A stretch of DNA of 64,000 nucleotides from Siderastrea siderea (Eukaryota > Cnidaria > Anthozoa > Scleractinia > Rhizangiidae). The stretch's first letter is position 1; each line of letters starts with the position of its first letter. The notes below the pieces were generated by a model. The model saw only the letters and a list, made by a program, of their open reading frames with translations, was not told where the DNA came from and did no database searches. Shown here piece after piece: positions 23,531 to 35,657 of this stretch. The DNA lies in assembly GCA_964030785.1 (NCBI GenBank), contig OZ034967.1:48043033-48107032 (forward strand), given 5' to 3'. The position numbers and the translations under genes are program-made.

Positions 23531-25566
23531 TCGTGCATGAACAGGCTGTGAAAATGCCGAAGCTCTCAACCAATCAGCAAAAGCCCAAAACTTACATTAT
23601 ACGCAATTTTTGCGCTTTTGGTGCTGGCCAGCCGCTGTAAATGTTTCCAGATATTTCAATCACTTTGTGAGTCGCCTCCTGTTTCACCCGGTTAAAAGTG
23701 CATTTAAACGCTGAAAAAATACCTCGTGGTGCTTACAAATATGTCTAGTTATGTCCGTTTCTACGCATACGTAGCATCGATGATCACTGTTGATGTTGTT
23801 GTGCATGATTTGGCCATTAATAGTGCCTTTCATAAAGATCTTCATTCTATCAACCACGAGCGACAGAATCGTGGGTTTCAAACACTGGTATCTGATGATG
23901 AATTTAAAAGCTCATTAACATGTAAGACATGTGAAGTTAAACTCACGTACCAACATAAAGCCAAAGCAATGTGACTGACAAAGCGACAATCAAAGTGAAA
24001 ATTCTCATCAAGTTAACGCAGGATGGTATTTAGATGCAAATAACAACGTATTGGCCAGCAAACCCAAAGGGAAGTCGAGATAATTGAAATGTTTGGCATT
24101 CCATGGAGTGTGGGAAGGGGGTTAAGTAAGAGGGGGAGTGGTGGGGCTCCTGCACATATTTCTCTGTGGCCTTCTTGAAACCCACACTCATTTTCAGAAC
24201 AAACTTCTCGAAATCTATACCCATTTTTGGAGAGAAATCATGTTTCCATGCTCATCTCTGCACTGATCTATACCGTGCGAATCTGATGACGTATACCTGG
24301 GTATACTTTATTTTTGCCACAGATGTAGAAGATAGAAATAATGCTGACAATATTAGTTGGCTGAATTACTCACTAGTTTAAAACACAGGCCAGTTAGGGA
24401 TCCTCTTGGAAGCCAGGGTCCATTTTTATTTGTACCAAAATTAGCATTAGCGTGGTTTCACACATAATGCAAGTTGTTTTTCATTTTTGATGTGGTTACA
24501 CAATGTCATGGACCCTTCAACTAAGGAAATATATTTTAAAACACTTCAGAGAGAAAGATCAAGAGGAATGTTTCTTGCGTTTTGAGTTTATTTTCGGCCA
24601 TGGGGTTTATGCAGTTGTTTAATTTCCAGTGAGCTGTGTGCGCTATGTCCATGAGTGCACACCCTTTTGTCTGATAGTGCCTTTCTCTTTTCCCTTCAAG
24701 GTACTAAGTTGCTAACAAGTTTTTCCAGAAATTCTCAAGAGTGTCCCTCCTTAAGCCCTCCAACCCCATGTGCTACACACGATTCTCACTGCACCAACAT
24801 TAGAAAATGAAAGGCTAGTTTAGAGGTGCTCTCTGTCATACAAAAGCAACGGGTAAGTCAAGTTAATATGATACACAAAATATGGTTCCTTCTTTACCTG
24901 GTGTTTAAAATAACAGTCTGAGTCTGTTACATAGTAACAGACTCAGCTTCTATTTTGGAACTGCCAAAAACCTCAACGCAATCTATTCCAGTGGAAGAAA
25001 TTGTCTGTAAAGATAAATTGGCATACATGCAGCGTCTGTCTAAAGCAAAGATGGACATTGAGAAATCTTTCGATGGTTCTGCTATGGGTAAAATACAAAC
25101 GATTTCAGAAGTTTGGAAGGAAATTTGTACGTGTTGACCGAAAATAGACATGATGTATACAAGCAAATGAGACACGTTCACAAGACAGTGCCGTTTTGGA
25201 TTATTGAATCAGGGCATTGGAGGAATCAGTAAGAATGCTACCACTGCATTAATGCAAGACATTGTGGAACCGTGCTTGTTATCAGAAATGTAAAGGAATA
25301 AAATTTCCCAGCTTCGATTGAAATTGGCTTTAAAGAAAGATTCCATTCCATTCTGCAAAAAAGGCAGTAGTTTTAAATTGCATTATTGTACTTCACCAGT
25401 GGCAGTTGTCTTGTAAAAAAAAAGGTAAAAATGGCTGTCATTTTGATTTTACTTAACAAGCAACTTTTGAGCACTTTTTTTTAGAAAAGTCCAGCAACTT
25501 CAGGCAACTTTTAAGAAATTTTAGAGCAACTTGTGGCTGAGGCTACTTATAGCGAAGGCTCAATGT
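23531..25566. other. non-coding stretch
   Basis: Short frames occur (for example 23726-23974 and 24955-25137, the latter with exon-like GT/AG borders), but none shows a recognised domain. Confidence 0.4.
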
Positions 25567-25876
25567 AAAGGTGATAGCCATCTAATCTTCAGACTCGTGA
25601 ATTCAAAGAGTGGTCTCAGAGCTAGTTCCTCTGGCATTTCGTACACGAAACCCCCCGAAATCAGGCATGAAGCCTTTTCTCAACAATGACTTCAATTTTG
25701 GTTCTCATAGTTTGAGATCAGGCACAGCGACAATGGCTGTTGCGAATGGCATTGGTGCCAATGCAATCGATAAGCATGCCGGTTGGTGTTCCAAATGTTC
25801 AAAGTTTAGATAAGTCAGCGATTCCCTCACCAACAAATTGTCAGTCTCAAGCAATTTAGGACTTTAATTTGTGTAG
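25567..25876 (+). pseudogene. XerD-like tyrosine recombinase C-terminal fragment
   Basis: A first frame (about 25575-25640) and a second (25645-25876) join by a frameshift. The second gives FGSHSLRSGTATMAVANGI with the HxxR pair, then KHAGW (second His/Trp), then a TAA at 25811-25813, then VSDSLTNKLSVSSNLGL. In metazoan xerD-like recombinases the nucleophile Tyr sits just before the D-S-L...LSVS..LG tail, which is where the stop falls. Source is probably a Ngaro/DIRS or Crypton-like element distinct from the DIRS copy at 6.7-11.8 kb, whose recombinase ends differently. Confidence 0.68.
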
Positions 25877-26181
25877 GGTGCACCACCTAGCTTTGTTTAC
25901 GTCTCTGTAACGGCCTACTACGTCACAATAAACCAGAATCAATGTTATCATGTCATTATTTGTTTATTGGTGGTGGGTGGAAGCGTATTCTTAAGAACAG
26001 AAATTGTAATACAGCTACCTTTGTACATTTATGTTTGCACGTTTTAGCTAATAATCACATTAATCACAAGGCATTTTCCATTTGTTTTGAATTAAGTTTT
26101 CAATTTTTTCTTACAACTGTTATGCATATCATTAGTGTTACTGATTTCCCATTATTCTGTTCAAATGCCTTATTCTGCAGG
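25877..26181. other. non-coding stretch
   Basis: Short AT-rich stretch; nothing coding recognised. It ends in a pyrimidine-rich acceptor with CAG at 26179-26181. Confidence 0.4.
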
Positions 26182-26392
26182 CGGAATGCTCGCCTCAAAA
26201 GTTGCTTATGCTGCTCGAAATTCTTTCAGAAGAGTTTATCCAAGCCTAGTTTGTGAGCGTGATCTTGGCCCCCGCATGGGCATTCGTCTCCCAGCTAGGC
26301 TGCCAACTGTTTTGACAGCCGACTGTCTTATATTACCTTATGGAATAGTACAAAAGATTACAAACAATCTGCAACTGGGAAAATCCGAGTAA
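26182..26392 (+). CDS. candidate terminal exon, unknown protein
   Basis: A strong acceptor is followed by an open frame of about 70 codons to TAA. It includes MLASKVAYAARNSF and DLGPRMGIRLPARLPTVL. No family is recognised and no upstream exon or poly(A) signal is certain. It could be chance. Confidence 0.25.
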
Positions 26393-27040
26393 TACTTTCT
26401 CGCTTATTTGCAAACGAATTCTGGCATATTATATGACAAAATATTCGAATTTCACCACGAAATTAAACTTGATGCAATGTTTTCCAAACCTCCGTTGCAC
26501 ATGCAGAAACACAACGGCGGTGCTGTCAAAACTTGCCATTTTAACGGCCTAAACAGTATTAGTTGGTTTATGTGAATAACGTGACAGTTTGTCTACAATG
26601 GCTCGCAAATGGTAGTAGGTTGCCCGACGAAACTTGATGTTCACAAGAAATATTAGCCCGAGAACGAAGCTCGCTGAGGAGAAACAATTGCCTCACGTGA
26701 TTGATTTCGCCCAATGGGAGCATGCAAAAATTTAGCATTGTACTATAAAGCCTGATAGCCTGCATAGCCAGCAGGCGCAAGAAATGTGGGTGTGGGAAAT
26801 AGCGTGGTGTGCAAGGGAGGGAGACATAGGCAGGCTAAGGACGACTAGCACATTTCGAGCCGTTGTTGAATCCGTCGGATTTTTTCTTTTTCCACAACTA
26901 TTCCTGAGCGGAAAGATTGTTTGTAGTATAATGGAACATCAAAGGGGAAACAGATGATTGACTTTGACCAAAAACACATATGACCGTTGGGAAAAAATCC
27001 TTGAAGGGCGCATGTTAGAGAAAACAGTTGTAATGCCAAC
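26393..27040. other. non-coding stretch
   Basis: Nothing coding recognised. Confidence 0.4.
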
Positions 27041-27135
27041 AGGCCAATATTTAAATACCGATGTTTTTTTGGTTTCGTTTTGTTTTGTGACAACTGCAAG
27101 ACGAAGAAAAAACATGAACATTTAAATATTGGTCT
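27041..27135. repeat. short foldback element, copy 1
   Basis: Inverted ends AGGCCAATATTTAAAT / ATTTAAATATTGGTCT enclose a centre with GGTTTCGTTTTGTTTTGTGA. A related copy lies 225 bp away at 27359-27465 in the same orientation. Probably a tiny MITE. Confidence 0.65.
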
Positions 27136-27358
27136 TTCAGACCTTACTTGCAGAAGGAGACCACAAAAATTGATTCTAGATGTCAAGAACCTCCAGAATC
27201 AGTCACTGTCAGAATAAAAGTGACTGAACCTAGTTACAAGTTCTTTGCAAGTGGGCACTGACCAGTTGTTATTATGAAAACTTGGAACTGTTAGGGACAT
27301 TGTCACATAATACACAATGCATTAGTTTCTCCTTTTTTATATAACAGCTGGTTGATGC

Positions 27359-27465
27359 CTACAGACCAATATTCAGATACTGATCTTTTTTGGTTCGTTT
27401 TGTTTTGTGACAACTGCGCTGCAACATAAAAAAAACCCATTAACATTCAAATATTGGTCTGTCAG
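27359..27465. repeat. short foldback element, copy 2
   Basis: Ends CTACAGACCAATATTCAGAT / ATTCAAATATTGGTCTGTCAG, with the same T/G-rich centre as copy 1. Confidence 0.65.
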
Positions 27466-30395
27466 TTTTACAACAAAACATTGCTTTCACAATATTACTT
27501 GAAACTAGAATAGAGAGTGTCCATCATGAGGTATTGCTCACCTTCTCAGCCCCACCAACTGAGTAAACCGATTGTAGACCTTGCTGAGTGGACACAGTAA
27601 CTTCTCTGCCAACAGTCTCGATAACAATCCACTTTGTCTCTCCTCACGAATTTTAACCCCCACGAAAGAACCTGTAACAATGATGCACTGAGCGAAACAT
27701 GAGCAAACTCAAAGCAAAACTTGCAAAGGGAAAGTGTCCAGGAGCTCCTAAAAGCGACCTTTGTTGAGCATCAAAAAATGATGTGAAAGAATGATGCACG
27801 GATTAGGGTCTGGAAAGCATTAGAAGAATATAGATGCTTAAGTCATCAAGTGGAGGTATGTCACTGCTCCTTTTATCTGAGTGGAAATCTTAAGAAACAA
27901 ACATTGGGTACATTTGTCATTCTTGTACCTTGCGTGTGCAACCTCAAATTATATGATATGCCCTTTGAATTAGCATTCTTAACTGTTAAGTGTCACAGAG
28001 TGTTAAGACTCTGAGACTTGCTTATAGACTGTCACACGGCCAATTGAAATTTGTAAAACCCCTCTTAAAGAACTTGTTGTCCGTTGTCATTATTTCCAGG
28101 GAGATTTAAGTAAGCTAAGTGTAAAATCAAAATAATTTTAATACAGTAATGGTACGGTTTTAACCCTTAAGGTTTTGACCAAGTAATATGATTCAATCTC
28201 TGTACTTTGAGCAAATAACCACGGAAGCTTCAGTATGTTGATCAACTGGTAGTTCATTATTGTTGATGACAATAACGATACAGCTGAATTCAGGTCAACT
28301 CTCCAGAAGAAGATTGCTTTTTGTTGGGTGTCTGTATTTAAGGCTGGTAGTTCTTTATCTGTGAAGTGTACTTGAGAAAACCCTTTTTTACAGTTTGAAG
28401 CAGAACTGGCGAATTGCCTGCAAAAAAACATATGGCATTGACTTGTCCATTGAAGACATGGCATGATTCTTTCGGAGATAAAAATAAAAATAGTAAAATA
28501 AATTTTACTATTTGCTGCAAGTTTGTAAAATTTATTTTCATCACCATATTGTTGCACTGTGATGCGTGGCTGCACGCTTAAGTGTCTAAACTGGGTTCCT
28601 TTGTGTGCCAAGCAAGCTGCTTGGGACTCGCCAGTTCAATTTCACATAGAAAACTGCATTCTTGAGATGCCTTTGAGTAGACAACTTGTGCAGATCATAG
28701 GCAGAAACAAATTTTCCATCAGATTTGAAAGTTTGTGCTGGATTTTGAGGGTCAGGCCATGACGCAAATGAGTCAAAATCAGGTCAAATCAAACTACAGA
28801 GACTGTCCTTTCGGAAACCAGGATTCTTTTGTCAAAGGCATAAGGTTAAGTGTATTAATTTTGGCGAAATCCCAAAGGCGGTCAGCAATCTGAGGTTCTG
28901 GAAATTGCAAGCCTTGTGAGTATATATATAAAATATTATTTAAAGAGTCAGTCAAACTTTGAGTTTCTAAAACCGCCTCCCTGAGCTTTAAATCGGCAAA
29001 CCAAGCTCATAATAGCAAACATTAACATAGTCTCCATGTTTCTTGGCGCTTTTATTTGACTTTCATCCGTTCAAAAAGCCGTAAATATCGTATTCACAAA
29101 ATTCATTGTTCACAAGCAGAGCGGCCATTAATATACAGGCCGTAACACAAACAGAGGATGCTAAGCCTGTGATTCTTCTACCGAATTGTCACCTCATGGA
29201 TCTTTTTTACAATGTTATCATAGTTTCTATTATTTTCTTGTATTTTCTTGTCTCTAATTCATTGTATCCTATTGTAATTTTCTATGATTTTATCATAAGG
29301 GCATTGTCAGTGAAAGGCCTCTTTGGGAAGTGCCAAGAAAGTTTGTATTGTATTGTAAATGCCGGCAATGACAGCTGACAAGATTGTTAGGGTTCCCCAC
29401 ATAGTTTTTTCTGGTTCTGCCTCGAGTGCCTGTGATTCAAATTTCATGGAAATTCAGCTAAGTCTGTCAAGTGATGACTAGTAAATGGAATGTAACATTC
29501 ATTTGCAAGGTTTAGAGGGTTTAGGTTTAGAAGGTTTCGTAGAGGATCATGTTCTGGGTGTTATAAATACGTCTATTCATTTATGTTGCACAATGGATCA
29601 GTTTAGTTGACCAGCTTAGCAGATTACTAAGGTTTGAGGGTTCTCATGAGCCTTTCATTCGACCATCTATCACCCCACACCCACAACCACTAACACCAGC
29701 AAACTCTAATATACAACAGCACAATGCACCTTTCAGTAGCATACATGTACCACCTACGACTCCACTGTCATCCACATTGCCACATGGCAGATTTTTCACA
29801 GGCTCTGTTCAATGACGATGATCCATACCTCACTCAAACAGCAAGACAATGAGAAACAAATTGGGACTCATTTTCTTCCCATTTCACAGAGAAATTCGAG
29901 TGGCTCAAAGGAGGGGTGGAGGGCCTCAAAAGCGACGTCAGAAGTCACAAAAGGTCTATAAAGGAAATGAAGGAATTGAAAGTAAGAAATCAATGGAATA
30001 ATTTGATCTTGCTTCTTTGATTTCAATTTCAACTGCTATGGCAACAGGAACAACCAGTTCTGTGAACAAAGAAAGCATTCTCTGTTGTTTTATCTACCCA
30101 TACTACCTTTTGGAATTTTTGTGTATGCTTTTATACTTTTTAACACGTTTCTTGAAACATCTGAATAAATTGCAAAATGTTGGGTAACAATGACTGAAAG
30201 TGAAAGCTAGTGAAAGCTGCCGCACTAAACAATATATAGTCAAACCTCTGTTACGCAGTCATCAACACGGGAAGCTCTAGTGTCACAGGTGTTCTTTATA
30301 CACTGTTTAAACTTAGGAACATTTTGTCTATACTAACCTTCTTCCTTGAAAAACGAGAAACCCAGGATCCTCCAACACACACCCTTCTCCATATG
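27466..30395. other. non-coding stretch
   Basis: No protein recognised. It contains a 26-bp A/T palindrome at 28488-28513 and a TATATATA run near 28921. Around 29600-30000 there are Pro/His-rich and coiled-coil-like frames broken by stops. Confidence 0.4.
28488..28513. repeat. 26-bp perfect AT palindrome
   Basis: Arms AAATAGTAAAAT / ATTTTACTATTT separated by AA. Confidence 0.8.
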
Positions 30396-30830
30396 GCGGA
30401 ACTTAGTCTCCTTTAAATTCAATGGGGAACATATCAACCAAATTGGCCGGGTTGCTTTGGGCAGCAAAGCTGGGACCAGATTATGCTTGATTGTTTGCCG
30501 CTTACGTTGAGGGGCAGATGCTGACCCAATACCCTGCAAGAAACAACACCTGTGTAAAAGGTACATGGATGACGTAGCTGGTGCAGCCTCATGTGCTGAA
30601 GAACTCAGGCAGTTCCTATTTTTTGTCTCTAACTTCCATCCTAAACTTGAGTACACGTGGTTCATCTCCACTGTCAAACTCCCTTTCTTGGATATCTATT
30701 TAACACTCGGTGAAGTCCTTATCTCAACGTCAGTACACTAAAAAGAAACGGACAGTCATTCATATCTAAATTTCAGCTTGTCACACCCTTTCAACTGCAA
30801 ATCAGCTATACCGCATAGTCAATTTTTGTG
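30396..30830 (+). pseudogene. Penelope-like element RT fragment 2
   Basis: Three frames in series. FKFNGEHINQIGRVALGS leads into a Leu-Gly-Pro piece near 30465 and then an intact catalytic motif KRYMDDVAG near 30560. That is followed by AEELRQFLFFVSNFHPKLEY, LPFLDIYL and TSVH, and after one stop DSHSYLNFSLSHPFNCKSAI. The order and wording match Penelope-like RTs of a group other than the 18.9 kb copy. The aspartates are kept, but at least two frameshifts and a stop make it dead. No endonuclease part is found. Confidence 0.75.
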
Positions 30831-31499
30831 GTTTCATAAGTGTAACGAACGCTATTTATGTTTTGATTGCGTGATTCACGTCATTATTATGCCGATTAAA
30901 TACCTCTGTTTTCGAGTACATATCTCTGTAGCCACAAACGGAAAGGGTTAGTTCGTTCATTCAATCCACAAGACACGTGCTAGTCGCACAACATTAGAAA
31001 GAAAGATAGACTGATCGAAGGATCATTGTAAAAGCGAATGTAAGAGCGGGGAAAGAGGTATGTGACCTTAATTGTTATTGTAATATCTTAGGATCGTGAA
31101 ATGAATTACATGGAAAGCAGATTTATTACGCTCATAGAAATTTATGTTGTTTAGAATTGCCATTATGCACGCCCCACGTCCTCGAGTTAAGATCGTTTTC
31201 ATTAAGCTTAGATTTACTAGTAATAGCCTTTATTTCGCCTATGTATTTCAGTTTTTACGAAATTTCAAGTTAAATAAAGAAAGCAGAATCGATAGATGCT
31301 TGGAGTTTCCGTAATATAAGACATTTCTCCGTCGCGGCATTGGTTAACAAACTTCGGTAAAACAGAAAGATCCATGTCCGCGGCCACCCCGTTAAAGTAA
31401 AAACTCTCCCTAAAGAAACAATTGCTGTCTGTCTCCAGCTTCAACGAAAATTCCGAAGGGTCGACGCGAGTGTACCCCAAGATGGCAGAAGGAATGTTA

Positions 31500-31999
31500 A
31501 GAAACGAGATGAAGGGATAGCTAGCTACAAGCCGGTCGACGTACAAGAGCTACGGCACGCGGAACTTCACATCATCAAGATTGTACAACACGAAGCATTC
31601 CCAGATGAAATGCAAAGGCTTGAAGATGTCAAGGGCTCTACGCACACCAGACAAGACCAGATGAAGGCGATGAGAAAGTCAAGCTCGATCTGCAAACTCG
31701 ACCCCTTTCTGGACGACGACGGCATATTGCGAGTTGGTGGTCATCTCCGAGAATCCAGCATCCCATACGACGTGAAGCATCCTGCTATCTTACCTAAGAA
31801 AGGGCACATAACAAATCTGATCCTCTGTTACTATCACCAGTCAGTGAAACATCAAGGGCATGGCATAACTCAGAACGAGATCAGGTCAAGTGGCTACTGG
31901 ATAGTTGGAAGTTCTGTGGTTTCTAATCACATTTCTAGATGGAAAAGATTGCTCTGGCGGGTCGAACGAGCACAAATGTCCTTATTGGAAACAAAATAA
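31500..31999 (+). pseudogene. BEL/Pao-type integrase zinc-binding fragment
   Basis: The frame runs from about 31500 (VDVQELRHAELHIIKIVQHE) through LDPFLDDDGILRVGGHLRES, IPYDVKHPAILPKKGHIT and YYHQSVKHQGHGITQNEIR to SGYWIVGSS. This is the H2C2 zinc-binding module preceding the integrase core in BEL/Pao pol. The His pair is present, but the Cys pair expected about 12 residues after YWIVG is missing (ISRWKRLLWRVERAQMS), and the frame ends at 31999 with no DDE core. A possible LTR-like region begins near 30840, but no matching second LTR is seen. Confidence 0.72.
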
Positions 32000-32172
32000 T
32001 TCTTGAAAAATTGATGGCACCGCCCATCAATACATCTCCTTACAAGTTTAAAGATATGTTCATCGTGACTCGACCTTAGACTTGGCCACGTTAAAGCTTC
32101 CATTGCAATGTCACTACTGGATGTCTTTACTACAATACTTATATAGCTATTTAGATTTGATTTGTAATATTT

Positions 32173-32278
32173 AACAATTAGATCATGAGCTCGAGATTTC
32201 TATCGCGTGATGGTTGATGAGGCCGAAGGCCGAATCAACCATCACGCATAGAAATCGAGAGCAAATAATCTAATTGTT
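32173..32278. repeat. 106-bp long hairpin / foldback
   Basis: The outer 11 bp pair exactly (32173-32183 with 32268-32278). A long imperfect inner stem (CGAGATTTCTATCGCGTGAT with ATCACGCATAGAAATCGAG) continues to a loop that itself contains GGCCGAAGGCC. It is more GC-rich than its AT-rich surroundings. Probably a foldback MITE. Confidence 0.85.
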
Positions 32279-32378
32279 TGAGCATAAATCTCGATTAATA
32301 TACCACGAAAGTGAAAAGTTTTACTTAATTGCATTGTTATTTTGAAGTATAAGACTGCGCCTGCCACTCACCTTTTCG

Positions 32379-32410
32379 CTACTCACTATCACAGAATAGA
32401 TAGTGAGTAG
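32379..32410. repeat. hairpin, 12-bp perfect arms
   Basis: CTACTCACTATC / GATAGTGAGTAG with an 8-nt loop. Confidence 0.85.
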
Positions 32411-32541
32411 GATAGCCAATCAGATTGCAGCATTTATGATAAAACGCTATTAGATTTATACTAAATTTGAATTAGTTGTTGTACATATCAAGAGTTCATT
32501 TTTCTTTTATCAATATTGGTTTTTACTATTTTAATTTGTAA

Positions 32542-32573
32542 AGCCCTATTGATCTACTCTTGTAAATAGGGCT
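32542..32573. repeat. hairpin, 9-bp arms
   Basis: AGCCCTATT / AATAGGGCT with a 14-nt loop. Third hairpin within 400 bp. Confidence 0.7.
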
Positions 32574-34806
32574 CTAGAAATAACAAATTTTTATTAATTA
32601 TTATTAATTACACTAATAAATAAACTATTTAATTGAAGCCAATACTCAGCGGCGGCTTGGAGTTCCCTGACTAAGGTAGCCTCGATAGTAGACACTAGAG
32701 GAGCTGAGAATGATTAAAAAAAAAGTAAAAGACAACAAAGAAATCTCTCTTTACCCATTCAGCCATTGCCCTGGTTTACCCTCTCTTTATCTGTTCAAAA
32801 CACATTGTCAAGTCTCTGAAGTGCAGCTTGGCATGAAAGATGGCTCCATTTTGTACTTGGTCTGTCAAGGAGGGTTTCACGTTTCAGTTCAGCAATAGTT
32901 CTGTCAACACAAAGCTCTTGGGGATTTCTTCAACCACCTGTAACCATATTCGGCACAGTATGCTATCAATGTTTTCCCGGGAGAGGAACCTTAGAAACAA
33001 AACTTCTGTTGTTTTTATCTGAGAAACGCATTTCTCTTCAGACTTTTGATATGTTCTGTAAGGTCACAAAAAATTGCTGCCACCAATAAGGGTCGCTTTA
33101 GCCTCCAGTACCACCTTAAGGCTGAAAAGATAAAAGCAACAATAATTTGGGGAAGTACGATTACTCAAATATCATAAAAGTATGCATGGTAAGTAAAAAA
33201 AGAAAACTATTGCAACTATAATAACTGTGGCAGTGTCCACTGCTGTTCTAATGAACTAATTCACAGTGTTTCGTGACCTTAAATGCATCCATAGCTGTGG
33301 TGTTTCACTGTCTCTGATTCCCGGTTGGCGTTCTTCATTGTCTGAAATGCCTAATCACCTTGCAAATCTTCAGCTGAAGGATGAATTTCTTCATATGACA
33401 GCAATGCCTATGCGGTGGACATTTCCATCAGCATTTCTGCATCCAATTCCTCCCTGCTATTTGGGCACTAAATTCCACTCTTGAAACAAAAAATGCTGGA
33501 GACAGAAGCCAAAAAAAGCAATAGAAAATTGCACTTTGGGAACAGGCAACAGATGAAATAATATATTGCTGCCAGGTTCAATGGTGAAGGAAGAAGCCTT
33601 GTCTTCCGGACCTAGCAACGGCTTATGGAGAGAATGAACCATCGACTGTGGCACGGAACACCAACATCCTATTATGTTTCAAGTCACTAAATGTTTGAAA
33701 CTCTAACAATTTGCACATAAAATTGGCAGCCACCTTGTGCATTCCAAAGGTAGACTTCATGTGATCAGGTTGTCATGTATGTGCTTACTTTTTTCGCCAG
33801 ACATAGGTAGAAACTGCCATACAGCTATGTCATTAAGAGGATGCGTAAACGCAAGTGGATTGCGTGATGGCATTTTGTTGCAAAAGGAAGACAGATCCTT
33901 GGAGAAATGTAATCACGTGTACGAGAAGTCCCAGTTAAATCCCATATTTGGAGGTGATGTGTTCCCACACCAATCAAAAACCAAGTTGCAAAATTGGAAA
34001 TACACAACAAGGCACAATACCATAACAGTCTTTTTCATCCAAATTCATCATGGCATCGTGTTCCTCTACCTCATGTGAAAAATCTGATTTAAAAAACACC
34101 CCCCAGATGATGCCAGACAGAACTAAGCACCTGTCACAAGGTTCAAGGAAATCCGGTCTTAGAAGGCATAAACACCCTCTTTGGCCAACTCATGCTAACT
34201 GCAAATGAGGAAACATAACAAAAACTAAAAGACGTCTCTCCTGAAAGATTGGGTGGATGGCAAACTGGCAAGGTGCCATTGCTCCAAGTTTTAACGTTGT
34301 TGTCCTTGCAGATGAAGATGCTAAAAATAAAACAGGCAATCAGAAAAGACACCTTGGTATCACCCCTGCTGGTCAAGAGAAGAGAGAGATTTAATGAGGA
34401 TGATAGAGTGAGGATAACAACCTTTGCCACATGTTGGCATTGCTAAAGTGTTGGCCACGTGTTGCCGTTGTCAAAGTGGTGGCCACTTTTGTTTGAAAAC
34501 AAAACGTCATATCCCAAAATGTGTGAACTTCAGAACCGAGTGAGTTGTATATTCATGAAGCTTCATGTGAAGCAAACAACAGATATCCACAATTCTCAGA
34601 CAACTTCAACAGATTACACCACTTACAATCTCGACAGTGAATAAATCCTTCGGCCCATAGGGTTATTTTATGATTGAATGGTTTTATTCAGTGGCTGATT
34701 TATTCTGGTGGACACAAATAGGTGTGAAATCATACTTCCAAGCAGGTGACTAGCTAACAAATCTATACAAGAAAGCTCCCCCCACACGTTATCTAGTCAC
34801 TTCCAT
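32574..34806. other. non-coding stretch
   Basis: Several frames of 60-110 codons exist on both strands, but none gives a recognised domain. No repeats of note were seen. Confidence 0.4.
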
Positions 34807-35657
34807 TTGGCTCATAGTGTACACATACACCATCCTGGTACAAAGCTGCAGCTGTTGGTGCTAACAAGGCTTCCTGTGCGAATGCTCAAACAGGATTTGG
34901 CAGTTCCTTTCGAGCTGCCTCGGTCACATGTATCCAGAATAATTACCACATGGACAAATGCGATGTATCATCGTTTTAAAGAAATTGATATCTGCCCTCA
35001 AGAGAACAAGCTTTGGCCAACTTGCCTGAAAAGGTAAAAGAATTTTGCCCCACCTTAAGGTGTATTATCGATGCCACTGAAATTTACATTGAGCAACCAA
35101 AAAATCCTGAGGCTCAGCAGCTAACTTTTCCGACTTATAAACATCACAACACCCTCAAATCCCTAATTGGAATTAGTGGAGATGGTGTAGTAAATTTTGT
35201 ATCCACTCTAGAAGGTGGCTCTGTTACAGACAGGGATTTGACCATAAGGAGTGGCATCCGTGAAAAGGACTGGACAAAGGGGGATATTCCAATGGCAGAC
35301 AAGGGTTTTCAGGATGACCTTGCACCCCTTGGAGTGAAATTAAACATTCCACCAGTTTTGAAAGGAAAAAGTCAATTTCATGAAGAGGAGCTTGTGGAAA
35401 CACGACACATAGCTAAATATCGAATCCATGTTTAAACTAGCTCTATCTTAAAGCTAAACCAGATGTTCCTGTATAAATAAATAGATAAATAAATAAAATA
35501 AATAAATGTTGAGCGAGCCATTGAGCGAATCAAGAACTATCACATCTTGGATCATGCACCCATCACTCTGTGTTCTTCGGGACTCATCGATCAAATTTTC
35601 TTTGTTTGCGCCACGTTAACAAACTTTCTGCCACCATTAGTATCAGATGAAAAATGA
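34807..35657 (+). pseudogene. HTH + DDE transposase, IS5/ISL2EU-like (DDE_Tnp_4 type)
   Basis: The first frame (34807 to about 35000) has LTRLPVRMLKQDLAVPFELP then SHVSRIITTWTNAMYHRFKE, the helix-turn-helix seen before DDE_Tnp_4 domains. A one-base shift near 35010 leads to the catalytic frame: Asp in RCIIDATEIYIEQP (35070), TYKHHNTLKSLIGISGDGVV, SVTDRDLTIRSGI and a second Asp in IPMADKGFQ (35298). The third acidic residue, Glu in GAGCGAGCC (ERAIERIKNY, 35511), lies beyond a 78-bp insertion in the same frame that carries stops. The tail ends at a TGA at 35655-35657. Upstream THAP or similar domains and TIRs are not found. The three catalytic acids survive, but the gene is broken twice. Confidence 0.85.
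35433..35510 (+). mobile_element. short A-rich-tailed insertion in transposase, 5-bp target duplication
   Basis: The transposase reading is interrupted after an ATGTT (35428-35432). The interrupting DNA ends in an (AAAT)n-like tail followed by a second ATGTT (35506-35510), where the reading resumes in the same frame. A short body, an A-rich tail and a direct duplication are the marks of a LINE-mobilised retroposon (SINE fragment). The body, about 50 bp, is not recognised. Confidence 0.6.

Noticed and set aside
29106..29378. Hydrophobic 90-codon ORF as a membrane protein
   Set aside because: T-rich AT sequence gives Phe/Ile/Leu by composition; no start context or homology.
30333..30677. 114-codon minus-strand ORF
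   Set aside because: Shadow of the plus-strand Penelope-like RT.
30840..31130. Possible 5' LTR of the BEL/Pao fragment (starts TGTAACG)
   Set aside because: No second copy 3' of the integrase piece and no primer-binding site recognised.
33266..34446. Several short ORFs as possible exons
   Set aside because: No shared phase, splice borders or recognised motifs.
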